Origin: an uncultured Clostridiaceae bacterium | Lineage (GTDB): Bacteria > Bacillota > Clostridia > TANB77 > CAG-508 | Reading direction: 5' to 3' | NCBI GenBank assembly: GCA_947577025.1 | Contig: CANPTO010000001.1 | Location: 62,001-126,000, forward strand | Length of the DNA stretch: 64,000 bases | Shown here: positions 35,708 to 45,882 of the stretch, one piece after another | Position numbering within the stretch: position 1 is the stretch's first letter | How the letters are laid out: every line of letters begins with the position of its first letter | Made by a program: the position numbers and the translations under genes | The notes under the pieces: generated by a model | Databases searched by the model: none | Seen by the model: the letters and a program-made list of their open reading frames with translations, nothing else | Told to the model about the DNA's origin: nothing

Positions 35708-38044
35708 TTATAATATTTCTAAACCTGCAAATTTTGCCATTAAACGTTTATGCCCTACTTTGTCGAAGTTTATATCTATTTTTGCGTCTTCTCCTTCTTG
35801 CTCTACATAGTTTATTACTCCTTCTCCAAATTTTTTGTGGTATATTCTTTGCCCTGATTTATATTTTGTTATGTCTATTTCTTCTTTTGTTTTATTTAAA
35901 TTGTTTAAGAAACTTTCTGGAGTTTTGAATGCAAATGAACCTTTTGTTTCCACATTTTTTGCATTGTTTGTGGATAGACCTGATATGCTTGCTGCTACTT
36001 GCTTATAATTTCCAGCTGCTTCCTCAAATTTGTACGTTTTTACTTTTCCAGCATAGTTATTTCCATAACTCCATCCATAGCTTCCGTCTGTAAATTCTTC
36101 CTCGGTTTTGCTGTTTAGCTCTTGTGATCCTTCTAATAATTCCTCTGGTATTTCTCCTATAAACCTTGAAATTGCGTTATAACTTGTTGAGCCAAATATT
36201 GTTCTATGTTTTGCACATGTTAGGTGTAAATATTGTTTTGCTCTTGTTATTCCTACATAAAATAGTCTTCTTTCTTCTTCTAATTCTCGTGGCTCTCCTA
36301 TAGATTTATATCCTGGGAATATCCCTTCTTCCATTCCTACTAAGAAGACGGCTGGGTATTCTAAGCCTTTTGCACTATGAAGTGTCATTAGTGTTACCAT
36401 TTCATCACTTTCTTCTAACTTGTCTATATCACTAGATAGTGTTATTCCTTCTAGAAAATCGTTTAATGTGTTTTGTGCTTCTTGTTCTTCAAATTCTATT
36501 ACTACTGTCATTAATTCTTCTAAGTTCTGTATTCTTGTTTCTGCTTCTATTGTATTTTCTAATTCTAGTGCTTTTGTATAGCCTGTTTTCTTTAATACAT
36601 TTGTTAGTATCTCTGATATTGGTAGTTCTTCTTTTTTACTTTTTAGTTCTTCTATTACTGTTATGAATTCTCTTGAGTTTGTATATACTCTGTTTAGACC
36701 ATATTTGTCTGCCTCTTTTATTATTTCATACATTGATGTTCCTTCTTTTTCTGCTATTTCTTGTATATTGTCTAAACTTGTTTTTCCAATTCCTCTTTTT
36801 GGCTCATTTATTATTCTTTTTAATGATAAGTTATCTGATGTATTTGCTATTAGCCTTAAATAGCATAGGGCGTCTTTTATTTCTTTCCTTTCGTAAAATT
36901 TAAGGCCTCCTATTACTTTATATGGTATTTGCTCTCTGTTTAGTATGTCTTCTATTGCTCTTGATTGTGTATTCATTCTGTATAATATACAAAAGTCTGA
37001 GTATTTGTAGTATTCTTGTGTTTTTAGATGATTTATTTGTTCTGTTATGTACCTTGCTTCATCATATTCGTCTTCACCCTGATATATAGCTGGCAAATTT
37101 CCTTCTTCATTTTCAGTCCATAGTTTCTTTTCATATTTATTTTCGTTATTTTTTATTACTGCATTTGCTGCTTTTAATATGTTTCCTGTACATCTGTAGT
37201 TTTGCTCTAATTTTATAATTTTAGTTCCTGGGAAGTCTTTTTCAAAGTTTAAAATGTTGGTAATGTCTGCTCCACGAAAACTATAAATTCCCTGGTCATT
37301 ATCCCCTACTACTGTTATATTTCCATATCTTGAGGCTAATATTCCAACTAGTGTGAATTGTGCTTTATTTGTATCTTGATATTCATCTACTAATACATAT
37401 TTGAATTTTTCTGTATAGTATTCTAGTACATCTGCATTTTCTGTTAGTATTTTTATGGTGTAATTTATAATGTCATCAAAGTCTATTGCATTATTTTCTT
37501 TTAGCCTTTTTTGATATAGCTCATATATTTCTCCTATTTTTGATTTCCTGTAGTCACTTGCATATTTTATGCTATATTCTTTTGGCTCTAACATTTCATT
37601 TTTTCCATTGCTTATTTCTGATAAAACACTTCTGTCTGTAAATAGTTTGTCATCTATATTTAATGTTTTTAAGCATTCTTTTATTAGTGTTCTTTGGTCT
37701 TGAGCGTCAAATATTATGAATGAAGAGTCAAAACCTATTCTATCTATAAATTTTCTTAAAATGCGTACACAAATAGAATGGAATGTTCCCATCCATAAGT
37801 CTTTTGCAGCTTCCCCTACTATATTTTCTATCCTTTGTTTCATTTCGTTTGCAGCTTTATTTGTAAATGTTATTGCTAGTATGTTCCATGGTAAAACTTT
37901 TTTTTCGCTCATTAAGTATGCTATTTTATGTGTTAATACTTTTGTTTTTCCACTTCCTGCTCCTGCTATTACTAAACATGGACCTTCTGTTTGTAAAACT
38001 GCTTCTTTTTGCTTATTGTTTAATCCTTCTATTAATTCTTGCAC
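35708..38044 (-). CDS. pcrA: UvrD/PcrA-type DNA helicase
   Basis: The 778-aa superfamily 1 helicase shows Walker A (AGAGSGKTKVLTHKIAYL), motif II (VLVDEYQDTNKAQ), motif III (VVGDNDQGIYSFRGA), motif IV (LEQNYRC) and motif VI (YVGITRAKQ). The C-terminal part ends with the KxGxRIYHKKFGEGVI Tudor-like segment typical of PcrA. It unwinds DNA in repair and plasmid replication, ATP-dependently. The start is GTG behind GGGGAAA. Confidence 0.95.
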   Translation of the reverse strand: MQELIEGLNNKQKEAVLQTEGPCLVIAGAGSGKTKVLTHKIAYLMSEKKVLPWNILAITFTNKAANEMKQRIENIVGEAAKDLWMGTFHSICVRILRKFIDRIGFDSSFIIFDAQDQRTLIKECLKTLNIDDKLFTDRSVLSEISNGKNEMLEPKEYSIKYASDYRKSKIGEIYELYQKRLKENNAIDFDDIINYTIKILTENADVLEYYTEKFKYVLVDEYQDTNKAQFTLVGILASRYGNITVVGDNDQGIYSFRGADITNILNFEKDFPGTKIIKLEQNYRCTGNILKAANAVIKNNENKYEKKLWTENEEGNLPAIYQGEDEYDEARYITEQINHLKTQEYYKYSDFCILYRMNTQSRAIEDILNREQIPYKVIGGLKFYERKEIKDALCYLRLIANTSDNLSLKRIINEPKRGIGKTSLDNIQEIAEKEGTSMYEIIKEADKYGLNRVYTNSREFITVIEELKSKKEELPISEILTNVLKKTGYTKALELENTIEAETRIQNLEELMTVVIEFEEQEAQNTLNDFLEGITLSSDIDKLEESDEMVTLMTLHSAKGLEYPAVFLVGMEEGIFPGYKSIGEPRELEEERRLFYVGITRAKQYLHLTCAKHRTIFGSTSYNAISRFIGEIPEELLEGSQELNSKTEEEFTDGSYGWSYGNNYAGKVKTYKFEEAAGNYKQVAASISGLSTNNAKNVETKGSFAFKTPESFLNNLNKTKEEIDITKYKSGQRIYHKKFGEGVINYVEQEGEDAKIDINFDKVGHKRLMAKFAGLEIL

Positions 38045-38122
38045 TTTTATTTCCCCATTTCTATTGTCATTTTATATATTTCATAGTCTATACTATTTTT
38101 TCCTTCTTGTCTAGCGAACATT

Positions 38123-38566
38123 TTAAAATTTATTTTGTATGCATTTTTGTATTTCATCTATACAGTTCATATATGTTTCTATGTCATATCCCCAAGGGTC
38201 TTTTATATCTGTGTCTTGCCCATTATTATCTATTTTTGCGTATTCTTTCATTGTATATATTTTGTCTTTTAAGTTTGGATACATATATATTACAGTTTCT
38301 TTATGCGATTTCGTTGCACATAATATTATGTCCATTTCTTCTATTTTTGAGTTTCTTATATTTGTGGCTTTATGTTTTGATATGTCTACATCATATTTCT
38401 CTGCTGCATATATTGCATTATATGTAGCTCCTTCTCCGTCTTCGGCATATATTCCACAAGAATATACTTGTATATCTACCTTTTTATCTTTTACTATTTT
38501 TTTTAATATTCCTTCTGCCATCGCACTTCTGCATATGTTTCCTGTACATATAAACATAACTTTCAA
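38123..38566 (-). CDS. Low-molecular-weight protein phosphatase
   Basis: The 147-aa product has the catalytic P-loop CTGNICRS (C-x5-R) near the N-terminus and a late DPWG carrying the general acid Asp. Members dephosphorylate tyrosine or, in Firmicutes such as YwlE, arginine residues. The substrate cannot be told from sequence. The start is TTG with a good AGGAGG at proper distance. Confidence 0.9.
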   Translation of the reverse strand: MKVMFICTGNICRSAMAEGILKKIVKDKKVDIQVYSCGIYAEDGEGATYNAIYAAEKYDVDISKHKATNIRNSKIEEMDIILCATKSHKETVIYMYPNLKDKIYTMKEYAKIDNNGQDTDIKDPWGYDIETYMNCIDEIQKCIQNKF

Positions 38567-38737
38567 TATTAATTACCTCCTATTATAAATTTAGTATATA
38601 CTATCTTGGCTTTTTTATCAGATTTATAACTTTACTAATTATTATTGTTATCTATCCAAATATTCTCTTTGGTATTCCTTTTAGATATAAGCCCCTTGTA
38701 CAAATAGAATATTTTAAAACTGTGAATTGTAACATAA

Positions 38738-38791
38738 AAACTCCTTTAAAATAATTTTTGTAACTTTTTATTGTTTTAAAGGAGTTTTTTA
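38738..38791 (-). terminator. Hairpin after the HD-CYTH gene
   Basis: AAAACTCCTTTAAAAT pairs with TTTTAAAGGAGTTTT around a 20-nt loop, 12 bp beyond the stop of the HD-CYTH gene. T runs follow on both strands. Confidence 0.7.
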
Positions 38792-38802
38792 TTGTTTTTT
38801 AG

Positions 38803-40668
38803 TTAAATTTCTATTTCTAGAGCTTTTTGAGCTCTCTTTTGCTTGGATTCATTTGTTTGTGTGAATCCAAATTTCTCTAAGTGTTTTGTTAAATACCAAA
38901 GGGATAAGTCATCTCCCTCTTTTAACTCACATTCTAGCATTTTCCCTTTTGCGATTTTTCCTTTATATTCATATTCGGAAAAATCGCAACTCAACTCTAT
39001 TATGCTACCTTGCATACTTATTAATGTTTTTACTCTAGTTGTATTTATTTTTACACCCTCTTCTATCATTAGCTTTTCTTCTATTTTAAATTTTTTACTT
39101 TCAAATAGAGATGTTGCTAATTGCAGAAACTCATCCACGCTTATGTTTTTATATTCATATTCTTCTCTTTTTGTAATGGAAGTCCCATCATTTGTGGGAA
39201 TTTTGATATAATATGATTCACTATTTTTCGTTTTTCGATGCCGCATTGCTACACCACTTGGTATTTTAGATTTCGGATTATAATATAAGTCTTTGTTCTT
39301 TATCATATTCCAATTTCCAATAGATTCTATACCTTTAATAGTAGTAAGTATATTATTCTTAATGTTCCTTAGTATTCCAAAAGTCTGCATATTACTTGGA
39401 AATATAAACTTCTTTTCTATTTCTACTGGATTGTCTTCAAATAGAGCTTTTATGTCTTCTATTTCTTTTTGCGATAGGTTGTATACTTCATCTACATCTA
39501 CCATTACGTAGCTAAAGTTAATTGATAGCTCTGTTATTTTTAAGCTAACTTCTGTTATGTCTTTTACAACACCGTCATCATCTTTTATATATACCTTATT
39601 TTTCTTAGGGTCATATATTGTTGCTTTCTTTTTAGCTGTACTTATCATCTCTCTTCTTTTTGTTACTGAATACAACCTCTTTATGAAATGTTCATATTCG
39701 TTGTCATCTTTGAATTTCTTAAAGAATATATTATCTCTCTTTCCTGCTAAAATGACCTCTGCAAGCCTATATAATACACTTCCCTTTTCTCCATTTATAA
39801 GAACTTTCCTTATTTCGGAGAGCATTTCAAATTCCATAGAAGATGTTACATATTCATCTGACCAATTCGCTTTTTTCTTGTATTTCTTTAATGCCATTTC
39901 TGTTAAGGTGGCATCTGGATCATAGTAGATATAATCATATTGGTCAAACCTTGTTATTAACATATTTTCTATTGTGGATATAGCACCTCTTTCAAATCCC
40001 ACGGTAGGGCTGTCATTTAATAACACTATTGTGATATATGAAAAAATATCAGTAAAATCTACTTTCTCCCCAAATGTCATATACCTGTCAGTCATTATAT
40101 ATTCCATGCGATCACAATCTATCGTGCCAATTAATAAGCTTCTAAATATAAAAAGTATATCTAAATTTTCATCTATTTCTTTATTAGGTCCCTTTTCTTT
40201 TATATTTACATTATCTTTGTAAATAGATATAACTTTAGATGTAATATCATAACCAAAAATATTGTTAATTTCCTTGGCATACTTCTCGAACAATTCTATT
40301 GTCCTCTCCTCATGTGTTTTTTCTCCTCTTTCTTCTAGCGAATGAGAGAATGCTGTATGCCCTAAGTCGTGCCCCATAGCTGCAAGTTCTAGTATTTCCC
40401 GATCTTCTTTTGTAATTGTAAAATATTTTTTAAACTTTTTTTCGCAAATGTCTAAAATTTTTGATGTTAAATACATAACTCCTATCGAATGCATAAATCT
40501 ATTATGTCTAGCGTTTAGTAGTTCTTTAGAAAGTACCTTCGTTCCTAACTGGCTTTTAAACCTAAGTTCATAAAATGGCGTTAGTTCTGCTACTTTAGCA
40601 AACTTTTCATTTAGCCGTATTTCTCCTAAGAGTGGGTGCCTTACTGTTACTTCATTCTTTTTTAGCAT
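38803..40668 (-). CDS. HD-domain phosphohydrolase fused to a CYTH domain
   Basis: The product is about 621 aa. ATG 40666-40668 follows AGGAGG and is preferred over an upstream ATG at 40725. The N-terminal HD domain (about 1-250) shows NRFMHSIG, GHDLGHTAFSH and a later DCDRMEYIMTDR, as in dGTPase-like phosphohydrolases. The C-terminal CYTH (triphosphate tunnel) domain (about 420-620) begins with the E-x-E-x-K motif (VEIEKKF) and has AMRHRK and LECEL strands. A nucleotide or polyphosphate triphosphatase activity is inferred. It contains three in-frame CGG codons (39241, 40399, 40615) read in the normal frame, unlike native genes here, and also uses CGC, suggesting acquisition from elsewhere. 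Confidence 0.82.
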   Translation of the reverse strand: MLKKNEVTVRHPLLGEIRLNEKFAKVAELTPFYELRFKSQLGTKVLSKELLNARHNRFMHSIGVMYLTSKILDICEKKFKKYFTITKEDREILELAAMGHDLGHTAFSHSLEERGEKTHEERTIELFEKYAKEINNIFGYDITSKVISIYKDNVNIKEKGPNKEIDENLDILFIFRSLLIGTIDCDRMEYIMTDRYMTFGEKVDFTDIFSYITIVLLNDSPTVGFERGAISTIENMLITRFDQYDYIYYDPDATLTEMALKKYKKKANWSDEYVTSSMEFEMLSEIRKVLINGEKGSVLYRLAEVILAGKRDNIFFKKFKDDNEYEHFIKRLYSVTKRREMISTAKKKATIYDPKKNKVYIKDDDGVVKDITEVSLKITELSINFSYVMVDVDEVYNLSQKEIEDIKALFEDNPVEIEKKFIFPSNMQTFGILRNIKNNILTTIKGIESIGNWNMIKNKDLYYNPKSKIPSGVAMRHRKTKNSESYYIKIPTNDGTSITKREEYEYKNISVDEFLQLATSLFESKKFKIEEKLMIEEGVKINTTRVKTLISMQGSIIELSCDFSEYEYKGKIAKGKMLECELKEGDDLSLWYLTKHLEKFGFTQTNESKQKRAQKALEIEI

Positions 40669-40797
40669 AATTTTTCCTCCTGATTTTTTGTGAGTCTGTT
40701 TATAAGTTATGGTAATATTATACATACTTTTTATATTTATGTCAATTGTTTTTTTATTAAAAAGAAGTTTCGACTTTATATCAAAACTTCCTAATTT

Positions 40798-42057
40798 TTA
40801 TTTATAGTTTTCATTATTTTTCTCTCTATTTTGTATTTCATCTTTAATATATTCTTTCCAAAATGGTCTACTGGTATCTTGATTATGTAACATATATTGT
40901 TTTTCAAATTCTTTTATTTCTAAATTTTCCACTTTTTTCTCTTCTAAATTTAATATTTTAATATTATCTTTTAATTCTGAAGAACTGAAATGCAATATTA
41001 AGTATGGCTTATCACATTTACTGTCATTATTTTTATATACAAATTTAGTTGTTACTATTTTATCTTTGTTGCTTTTATCTTTATTAATATTGGTTTCAAA
41101 TCCAAATTGTTGCATACATATTTCTAGCATACTTCTTGTTTCTGATAGATGTTTTGCTTGGTCATTATATTTATTTGCAAACATTTCTAAAAAGTTTTCG
41201 ATTTTTTCTTTATCTGTATTAAAGCTTTTATTTATTATTCCTAAATCTTTTAATACTGGACATTTAAAATTTCCATCTTCTTTTGCAATGCCTATGTTCC
41301 TATGTATTTGCCTTAATTCACTATCTTCAATTTCTATTACATTTTCTGGCACATTTTCTAATTTGTGTGAATCTCTAAGAGGTCCATCTTCTTTTCTTAG
41401 TTGTTCATATGTTTTTCCAAAATGAGCTGGCTTTCCTTCATATAATGTATAAATTAAGTCCCATGTTGGATCTAAAATTACATTTCCCTCTTCTAACTCA
41501 GCCATAACAAAATTATGTGTTTTTGATGCTAGTACTTTTGCTTTTATTCCGATTTTTGATAATATATATACTGTTGCTTCTGAAATTCCATTACATACAC
41601 TTCTTCCATTTACTATAGATTTCCAAATATTTCTTGTATCTTCTATTTCTTTTGATTGATCCTTTTGCGAAAAGTTAAAATTCGGAGAATATGATAATAG
41701 TTCTCCAATTTTGTAGTTTACAAAGGCTAATTTTTCCTTTTCACTCCATTTTGTATCTATTTGATTTATTATTTTATCTATTTTTTCTTCACCTATTAGA
41801 AATTCCTCTTTTGTTGCTTCTCCCATAACTGAATTTTTTATAACTACGTTATCATTGCATTTTTCTATAAACTTTCTTATGCTAACATAGTAATTTTGGT
41901 CTTTATCTATGGAAACTCCTATTTCTTGTAAATTATTAAATTTCTCAGCATATTTAATGTATTTTTGTGGATTTTCAGTTATATGTATTGCATCTGCTGT
42001 TATTACTTTATTTCCAAATACTATTTTTCTTACATTATTTATATCTTTTTCATTCAT
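40798..42057 (-). CDS. Transglutaminase-like protein
   Basis: The 419-aa product has a central transglutaminase/protease-like core. The Cys is in GRSVCNGISEATVYIL, the His in KTHNFVMAEL and the Asp in VILDPTWDL, matching the Cys-His-Asp triad of the papain-like TGc fold. No signal peptide is visible. The C-terminal third is unrecognised. Its start overlaps the stop of the 71-aa gene upstream by four bases, so they are an operon. The HD-CYTH gene follows. Substrate unknown. Confidence 0.75.
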   Translation of the reverse strand: MNEKDINNVRKIVFGNKVITADAIHITENPQKYIKYAEKFNNLQEIGVSIDKDQNYYVSIRKFIEKCNDNVVIKNSVMGEATKEEFLIGEEKIDKIINQIDTKWSEKEKLAFVNYKIGELLSYSPNFNFSQKDQSKEIEDTRNIWKSIVNGRSVCNGISEATVYILSKIGIKAKVLASKTHNFVMAELEEGNVILDPTWDLIYTLYEGKPAHFGKTYEQLRKEDGPLRDSHKLENVPENVIEIEDSELRQIHRNIGIAKEDGNFKCPVLKDLGIINKSFNTDKEKIENFLEMFANKYNDQAKHLSETRSMLEICMQQFGFETNINKDKSNKDKIVTTKFVYKNNDSKCDKPYLILHFSSSELKDNIKILNLEEKKVENLEIKEFEKQYMLHNQDTSRPFWKEYIKDEIQNREKNNENYK

Positions 42058-42269
42058 ATATCTATATCATATCCTCTATTCTTATGTTCATAATCCCATA
42101 ACCGACTTTTATCATCTATTTCCAAATTCGCACTATTTCTTAGCTCTGCTATAAAGTCGTTTCTTTTGTCTGTATTCTCTATATTTTGTAATTTATTTAT
42201 AGGTCTTTTTATCATTTTAGGCTTACTTTTAAAAAACAATTTCTTTATTATATTTATAAAAAAACTCAT
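42054..42269 (-). CDS. Small basic protein, unknown
   Basis: The 71-aa product starts MSFFINIIKKLFFKSKPKMI and is rich in Lys, Asn and Ile. Its last bases overlap the start of the transglutaminase-like gene. There is an in-frame CGG at 42102-42104 (KSRLWDY). Here both readings remain open: without a shift it ends at 42054, while skipping C gives a 13-residue different tail. I cannot decide, but the overlap with the next start favours the normal reading. Function unknown. Confidence 0.5.
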   Translation of the reverse strand: MSFFINIIKKLFFKSKPKMIKRPINKLQNIENTDKRNDFIAELRNSANLEIDDKSRLWDYEHKNRGYDIDI

Positions 42270-42300
42270 AATTTTCCTCTTTATTAAATTTTAAGTTTCT

Positions 42301-42394
42301 GTAAAAAAGTGTGCTAAAAAAGACATGGAATGGCTCTAAAAAATCTATTTTCCCATTTGTTCCATTCTATGTCCCTTTTGACACACTTTTTTAC
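42301..42394. repeat. Long inverted repeat downstream of prfA
   Basis: The arms of about 33 bp (42301-42333 and 42362-42394) match with a few mismatches and contain GTGTGTCAAAAGGGACAT on one side, a core shared with the palindrome at 4637. It lies beyond the prfA stop on the minus strand and could be its terminator. Confidence 0.8.
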
Positions 42395-42408
42395 AGCCAC
42401 TTATTTTC

Positions 42409-43471
42409 CTATTCTTCTTCACCTTTTAAACGTTCTGCTCTGTCTGCTGCTATTAGGTTGTCTATCATTTCATCTAAATTTCCATTTAGGAAGTCTTCAA
42501 ATTGGTATACATTCATTCCTATTCTATGGTCTGTTATACGTCCTTGTGGGTAGTTGTATGTACGTATTTTCTCACTTCTATCTCCACTTCCTACTTGGCT
42601 TTTTCTTTCATTAGCTATTTGGCTATCACGTTTTTGCTTTTCTATTTCGTATAGTCTTGAACGCAATAAGCGCATTGCATATTCTCTGTTTTGTACTTGT
42701 GAACGCTCTGTTTGACATTCTGCTACTATTCCTGTTGGTACATGTATTAATCTTACTGCTGATGATGTCTTATTTACGTGTTGTCCACCAGCACCGTGAT
42801 GCTCTATATACTTCTAGTTTTATATCTGCTGGGTTTATATCTATTTCTACATCTGCTACTTCTGGAAGTACTGCTACTGTTGCTGTTGATGTATGTATTC
42901 TACCACTACTTTCTGTGTCTGGCACACGTTGAACTCTATGTACTCCACTTTCGAACTTTAGCCTACTATATGCACCTTTTCCTGTAATCATAAATGATAC
43001 TTCTTTATAACCACCAAGTCCTGTTTCATTTTCGTTTACTACTTCTAATTTCCAATGTTTCTTTTCTGCATACATTGTGTACATTCTAAATAGAGTTCCT
43101 GCAAATAAAGCTGCTTCTTCTCCTCCTGCTCCGCCACGTATTTCACATATAACGTTTTTTTCATCATCTGGATCTTTTGGTATTAATAATATTTTTAGTT
43201 CTTCTTCTAATTTTGGCATAAGCTCTTTATTATTTAACATTTCTTCTTCTGCTAAATCTTTCATTTCTGGGTCGTTCATCATTTCTTTTGCTTCTTCAAA
43301 GCTTTCCTTTGCTTTTTTATATTCTCTATATTTTTGTACAATTGGTTCTATTTCTGCGTGTTCCTTCATGTACTCTCTCCACTCATTAGTTCTTGATATT
43401 ACTTCTGGATCACTGATTTTTTGTGTTAATTCTTCATATCTCTTCTCTACTGTTTCTAACTTATCAAACAT
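42409..43471 (-). CDS. prfA: Peptide chain release factor 1 with +1 shift at CGG before GGQ
   Basis: Start ATG 43469-43471 behind AAGGAG. The N-terminal part is canonical RF1 with [22 protein letters not shown] and [20 protein letters not shown]. At the codons for Ser-Gly of [11 protein letters not shown], the sequence reads TCA CGG TGC; zero-frame reading gives RCWWTTRK and stop. Skipping the C of CGG (42794-42796) reads TCA GGT GCT GGT GGA CAA CAC, i.e. SGAGGQHV, then runs through [19 protein letters not shown] and [16 protein letters not shown]-type text ([20 protein letters not shown]) to the stop at 42409 (353 aa, normal RF1 length). RF1 hydrolyses peptidyl-tRNA at UAA/UAG and should be essential, so a pseudogene is unlikely. 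Confidence 0.9.
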
Positions 43472-43535
43472 AAAAATTCTCCTTTTTTTATTTTACTTTG
43501 GTATTATACTATATTTTTTTAATTTATTCAAGAGA

Positions 43536-43572
43536 AAACCCACTCTTTCTATTCAGAAAAAGTGGGGTTTTA
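43536..43572. terminator. Hairpin upstream of prfA
   Basis: AAAACCCACT (43536-43545) pairs with AGTGGGGTTTT (43562-43572) with one bulged G. It lies between the yhaN-like stop region and prfA and is probably the terminator for transcripts from the yhaN side. Confidence 0.6.
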
Positions 43573-43722
43573 TCTTATTTCTTACTCCATGTTCATATTG
43601 AATCATAGCTTTTATGCGAACTGTAGCTGGGATATTCTTACTAGATATATCATTAAGTCTACCACATTCTGTACATTTAAATCTTTATTTGTTGGTGTGA
43701 TATTTTTATTTTCACTCTCCAT
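43554..43722 (-). pseudogene. Possible small zinc-ribbon-like remnant
   Basis: ATG 43720-43722 after a GGATG-like site reads MESENKNITPTNK. After an A-run, the -1 frame continues RFKCTECGRLNDISSKN and ends at TGA 43554-43556. Joining them needs a single extra base in AAATAAAG near 43684, not a CGG skip. The single CxxC and short length suggest a decayed gene. Uncertain. Confidence 0.3.
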
Positions 43723-43761
43723 TTATATCACATCCTTTTATTTATATTTAGTACAAATTAT

Positions 43762-45685
43762 TTATAGTTCAATTTTTCTATATTGCAAGTTTAATTTTTC
43801 TAATATTTCCCTTTCTCTATTTGTGCAAGTTAGTATTATTATTTGATTATTTTTAAATTCTTCACTTATATATTTTAATATGTTTGTTAGCCTTGCTTCG
43901 TCATAGTATGCAAATGCTTCATCTAGTATTATTGGCATTTTTTCTTCTGATAGTTCTTTTATTGCTCCTAGCCTTAATGATATGTATAGCTGGTCTATTG
44001 TTCCGTATGCTTAGTTTTTCACTTGAGATATATTCTCCGTTTTCTTTTTCTACTATTATTCCTTCTTCATCATTTATTCTAACATTTTTGTATTTTCCAT
44101 CTGATATTTCTTCTATATTTTTTGATAAATTTTTTGTGAATTTTGGTGTTACATTTTCTTTCATTTTTGTGTATGCAATTTCTAATATTTGTTTTGCAAG
44201 TTCTATTGAACTATTTAGTTTTAATAAGTTTTGCTCTTTTTCATTTAGCTCTTGCAATTCTTCTTCCATTTGGGCTAACTTTTCTAGTTTTGGTAAAATG
44301 CTAGTTTTATCTATTTCTAGTGAATGAATTTCTAATTTGTTTTTATTAATACTATTTTGTATATTTTCTAGCTCAAAAGATATATTATTTACATTTATTT
44401 CTTCTAATTTATATGTGTTTTTTATTTTGTTTCTTTCATTTTCTATTTGCTTTTTTAATACATCTTCTGCATTTTCTATTGCTTTTGCTTGTTCATCACT
44501 GTTTTTAATTAATAAATCTATTTGTGTATTTATTTTGTCTATATTTATCTGAATTTCTTGCTTTTCATTATTTGCTTTGCTTATTTGTTTTTCTATATTT
44601 TTGTTTTGCTTTGCTATTTTTTTTATATTAATAATATTAGATATAATAAGAACTAATGCGCCTATTATGAATATTGTTATCATAGCAATTAATGCAATAG
44701 TATTATTTTTTAATATTATTGCTAATATAACAGTTATTATCATTATTGCTATATATATAATGTTTTGTGACTTGTTTGTTTTTTTATTCTCTCTATTTGG
44801 TACTTTTATTTTATTTATTTCGTTTTCTAATTGTTTTCTATTTAATTTTAATTTTTCTATTTTTTCATTATTTTCATTTAATATATTTTCATTTAATGCT
44901 ATTTTTTGCTTTTCTATTTTCTCTGTTTCTTCTATTGTTTTTAGTTCTTTTACTAATTTTAATTTTTCTTCATCTTGTTTTATTTTCTCTTCTAATTGTT
45001 GTTTTATTTCTTCTATTTCATATTGTTTTTCTTTGTATTCTTCTAATTCTCCTATTTCATCTTGAAGTTTAAATTGTTCTTGTTTTATAATATTTATTGG
45101 TCTTCCTTGGCTTCTTAGTGTTCCTATTTCTTCTACTTGCCTTTTATTTATTTTTTCTATTGCTTTTTTGTATGAAACATTATCTTCCCCTGTTCCTGCT
45201 AAATTTGCTAGTTTTTGAAGTAATGTGTTTTGTTCTTGTTTTCCTAATCTTACTTCTTGTTGCATTGATACTAAGGTTGATATAAATGTTGCTTCATCTA
45301 TTTTTGTTTGTTCTGTAAAGAATTGATTACCATTGTTTTTGTCTATTGTAAATTCCTTTGAAATATCGTTTAATTCTTCATCATATATTTTAGGATTTTT
45401 TTTATTGAAATCTCTAAATACTTCATATTTTTTACCATTATCTAATGTATATGTTAATTTGCCTGAGAATTCTTCTGTTTTCCATGGCTTATACCTATCA
45501 TAATCGGAAAATTCCTTTCCTCTTTTATTTTTAGAAATTCCATATAAACTATCCACAATGAATTTAAGAAGTGTGGATTTCCCTGCTTCATTTTTTCCAT
45601 ATACTATGTTTATATTTTCTGAAAGTTCTATTTCTTTGTTTTCTATGTTTCCAAATGCATTTATTTGTAATTTGTTAATTTTCAT
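43762..45685 (-). CDS. YhaN/SbcC-like AAA ATPase, +1 shift at CGG in the ABC signature
   Basis: ATG 45683-45685 follows AAGGTG. Residues 1-45 hold the Walker A motif (YGKNEAGKSTLLKFIVDSL). Long coiled-coil arms follow with two hydrophobic membrane-like segments in the middle (about 285-345). Toward the C-terminus, zero-frame reading breaks at CGG 44003-44005. Skipping its C turns LSI-CGG into LSIGTIDQLYISLRLGAIKE, the ABC signature motif, then Walker B (MPIILDEAFAYYDE), and runs to TAA 43762-43764 (640 aa). The paired membrane-like hairpin within the coiled coil matches YhaN-type proteins, which with YhaO (below) form a DNA repair nuclease. The restored motifs make the shift convincing. Confidence 0.85.
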
Positions 45686-45709
45686 TTTTTCACCTTTCTA
45701 TCATATGCA

Positions 45710-45732
45710 CCACCTCCATTCTATGTAGGTGG
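45710..45732 (-). promoter_or_regulatory. Leader hairpin upstream of the yhaN-like gene
   Basis: CCACCT and AGGTGG (45710-45715, 45727-45732) pair about 25 bp upstream of the yhaN-like start. It may influence translation. Weak evidence. Confidence 0.3.
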
Positions 45733-45794
45733 ATTGGCCACATTCTGCTCTCTAAATTTCAGTTTTATTATATATGCTAAAATAGAAAAAGTCA

Positions 45795-45828
45795 ACTTAT
45801 TTTAAACATTTGTTTGAAATAAGTTGTA
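45795..45828. repeat. Small inverted repeat
   Basis: CAACTTATTT and AAATAAGTTG pair around a 14-nt loop in the gap between the yhaN-like gene and the 196-aa gene. It resembles the GTCAACATTT hairpin at 47881, which also precedes a nuclease or ATPase gene end. Confidence 0.6.
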
Positions 45829-45833
45829 CAAAA

Positions 45834-45859
45834 AGAGCATTAATTAAAATGCTCTTTCA
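45834..45859 (-). terminator. Rho-independent terminator of the 196-aa gene
   Basis: AAAGAGCATT (45834-45843) pairs with AATGCTCTTT (45850-45859), followed on the minus strand by a T run, 24 bp beyond the stop at 45883. Confidence 0.8.
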
Positions 45860-45882
45860 TATTGTTTTTTGTTATATTCTAT

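Noticed and set aside
42794-42796. RF2-type programmed frameshift
   Set aside because: The gene is RF1, there is no UGA at the site and no Shine-Dalgarno-like spacer of the RF2 kind; the pattern is shared with unrelated genes.
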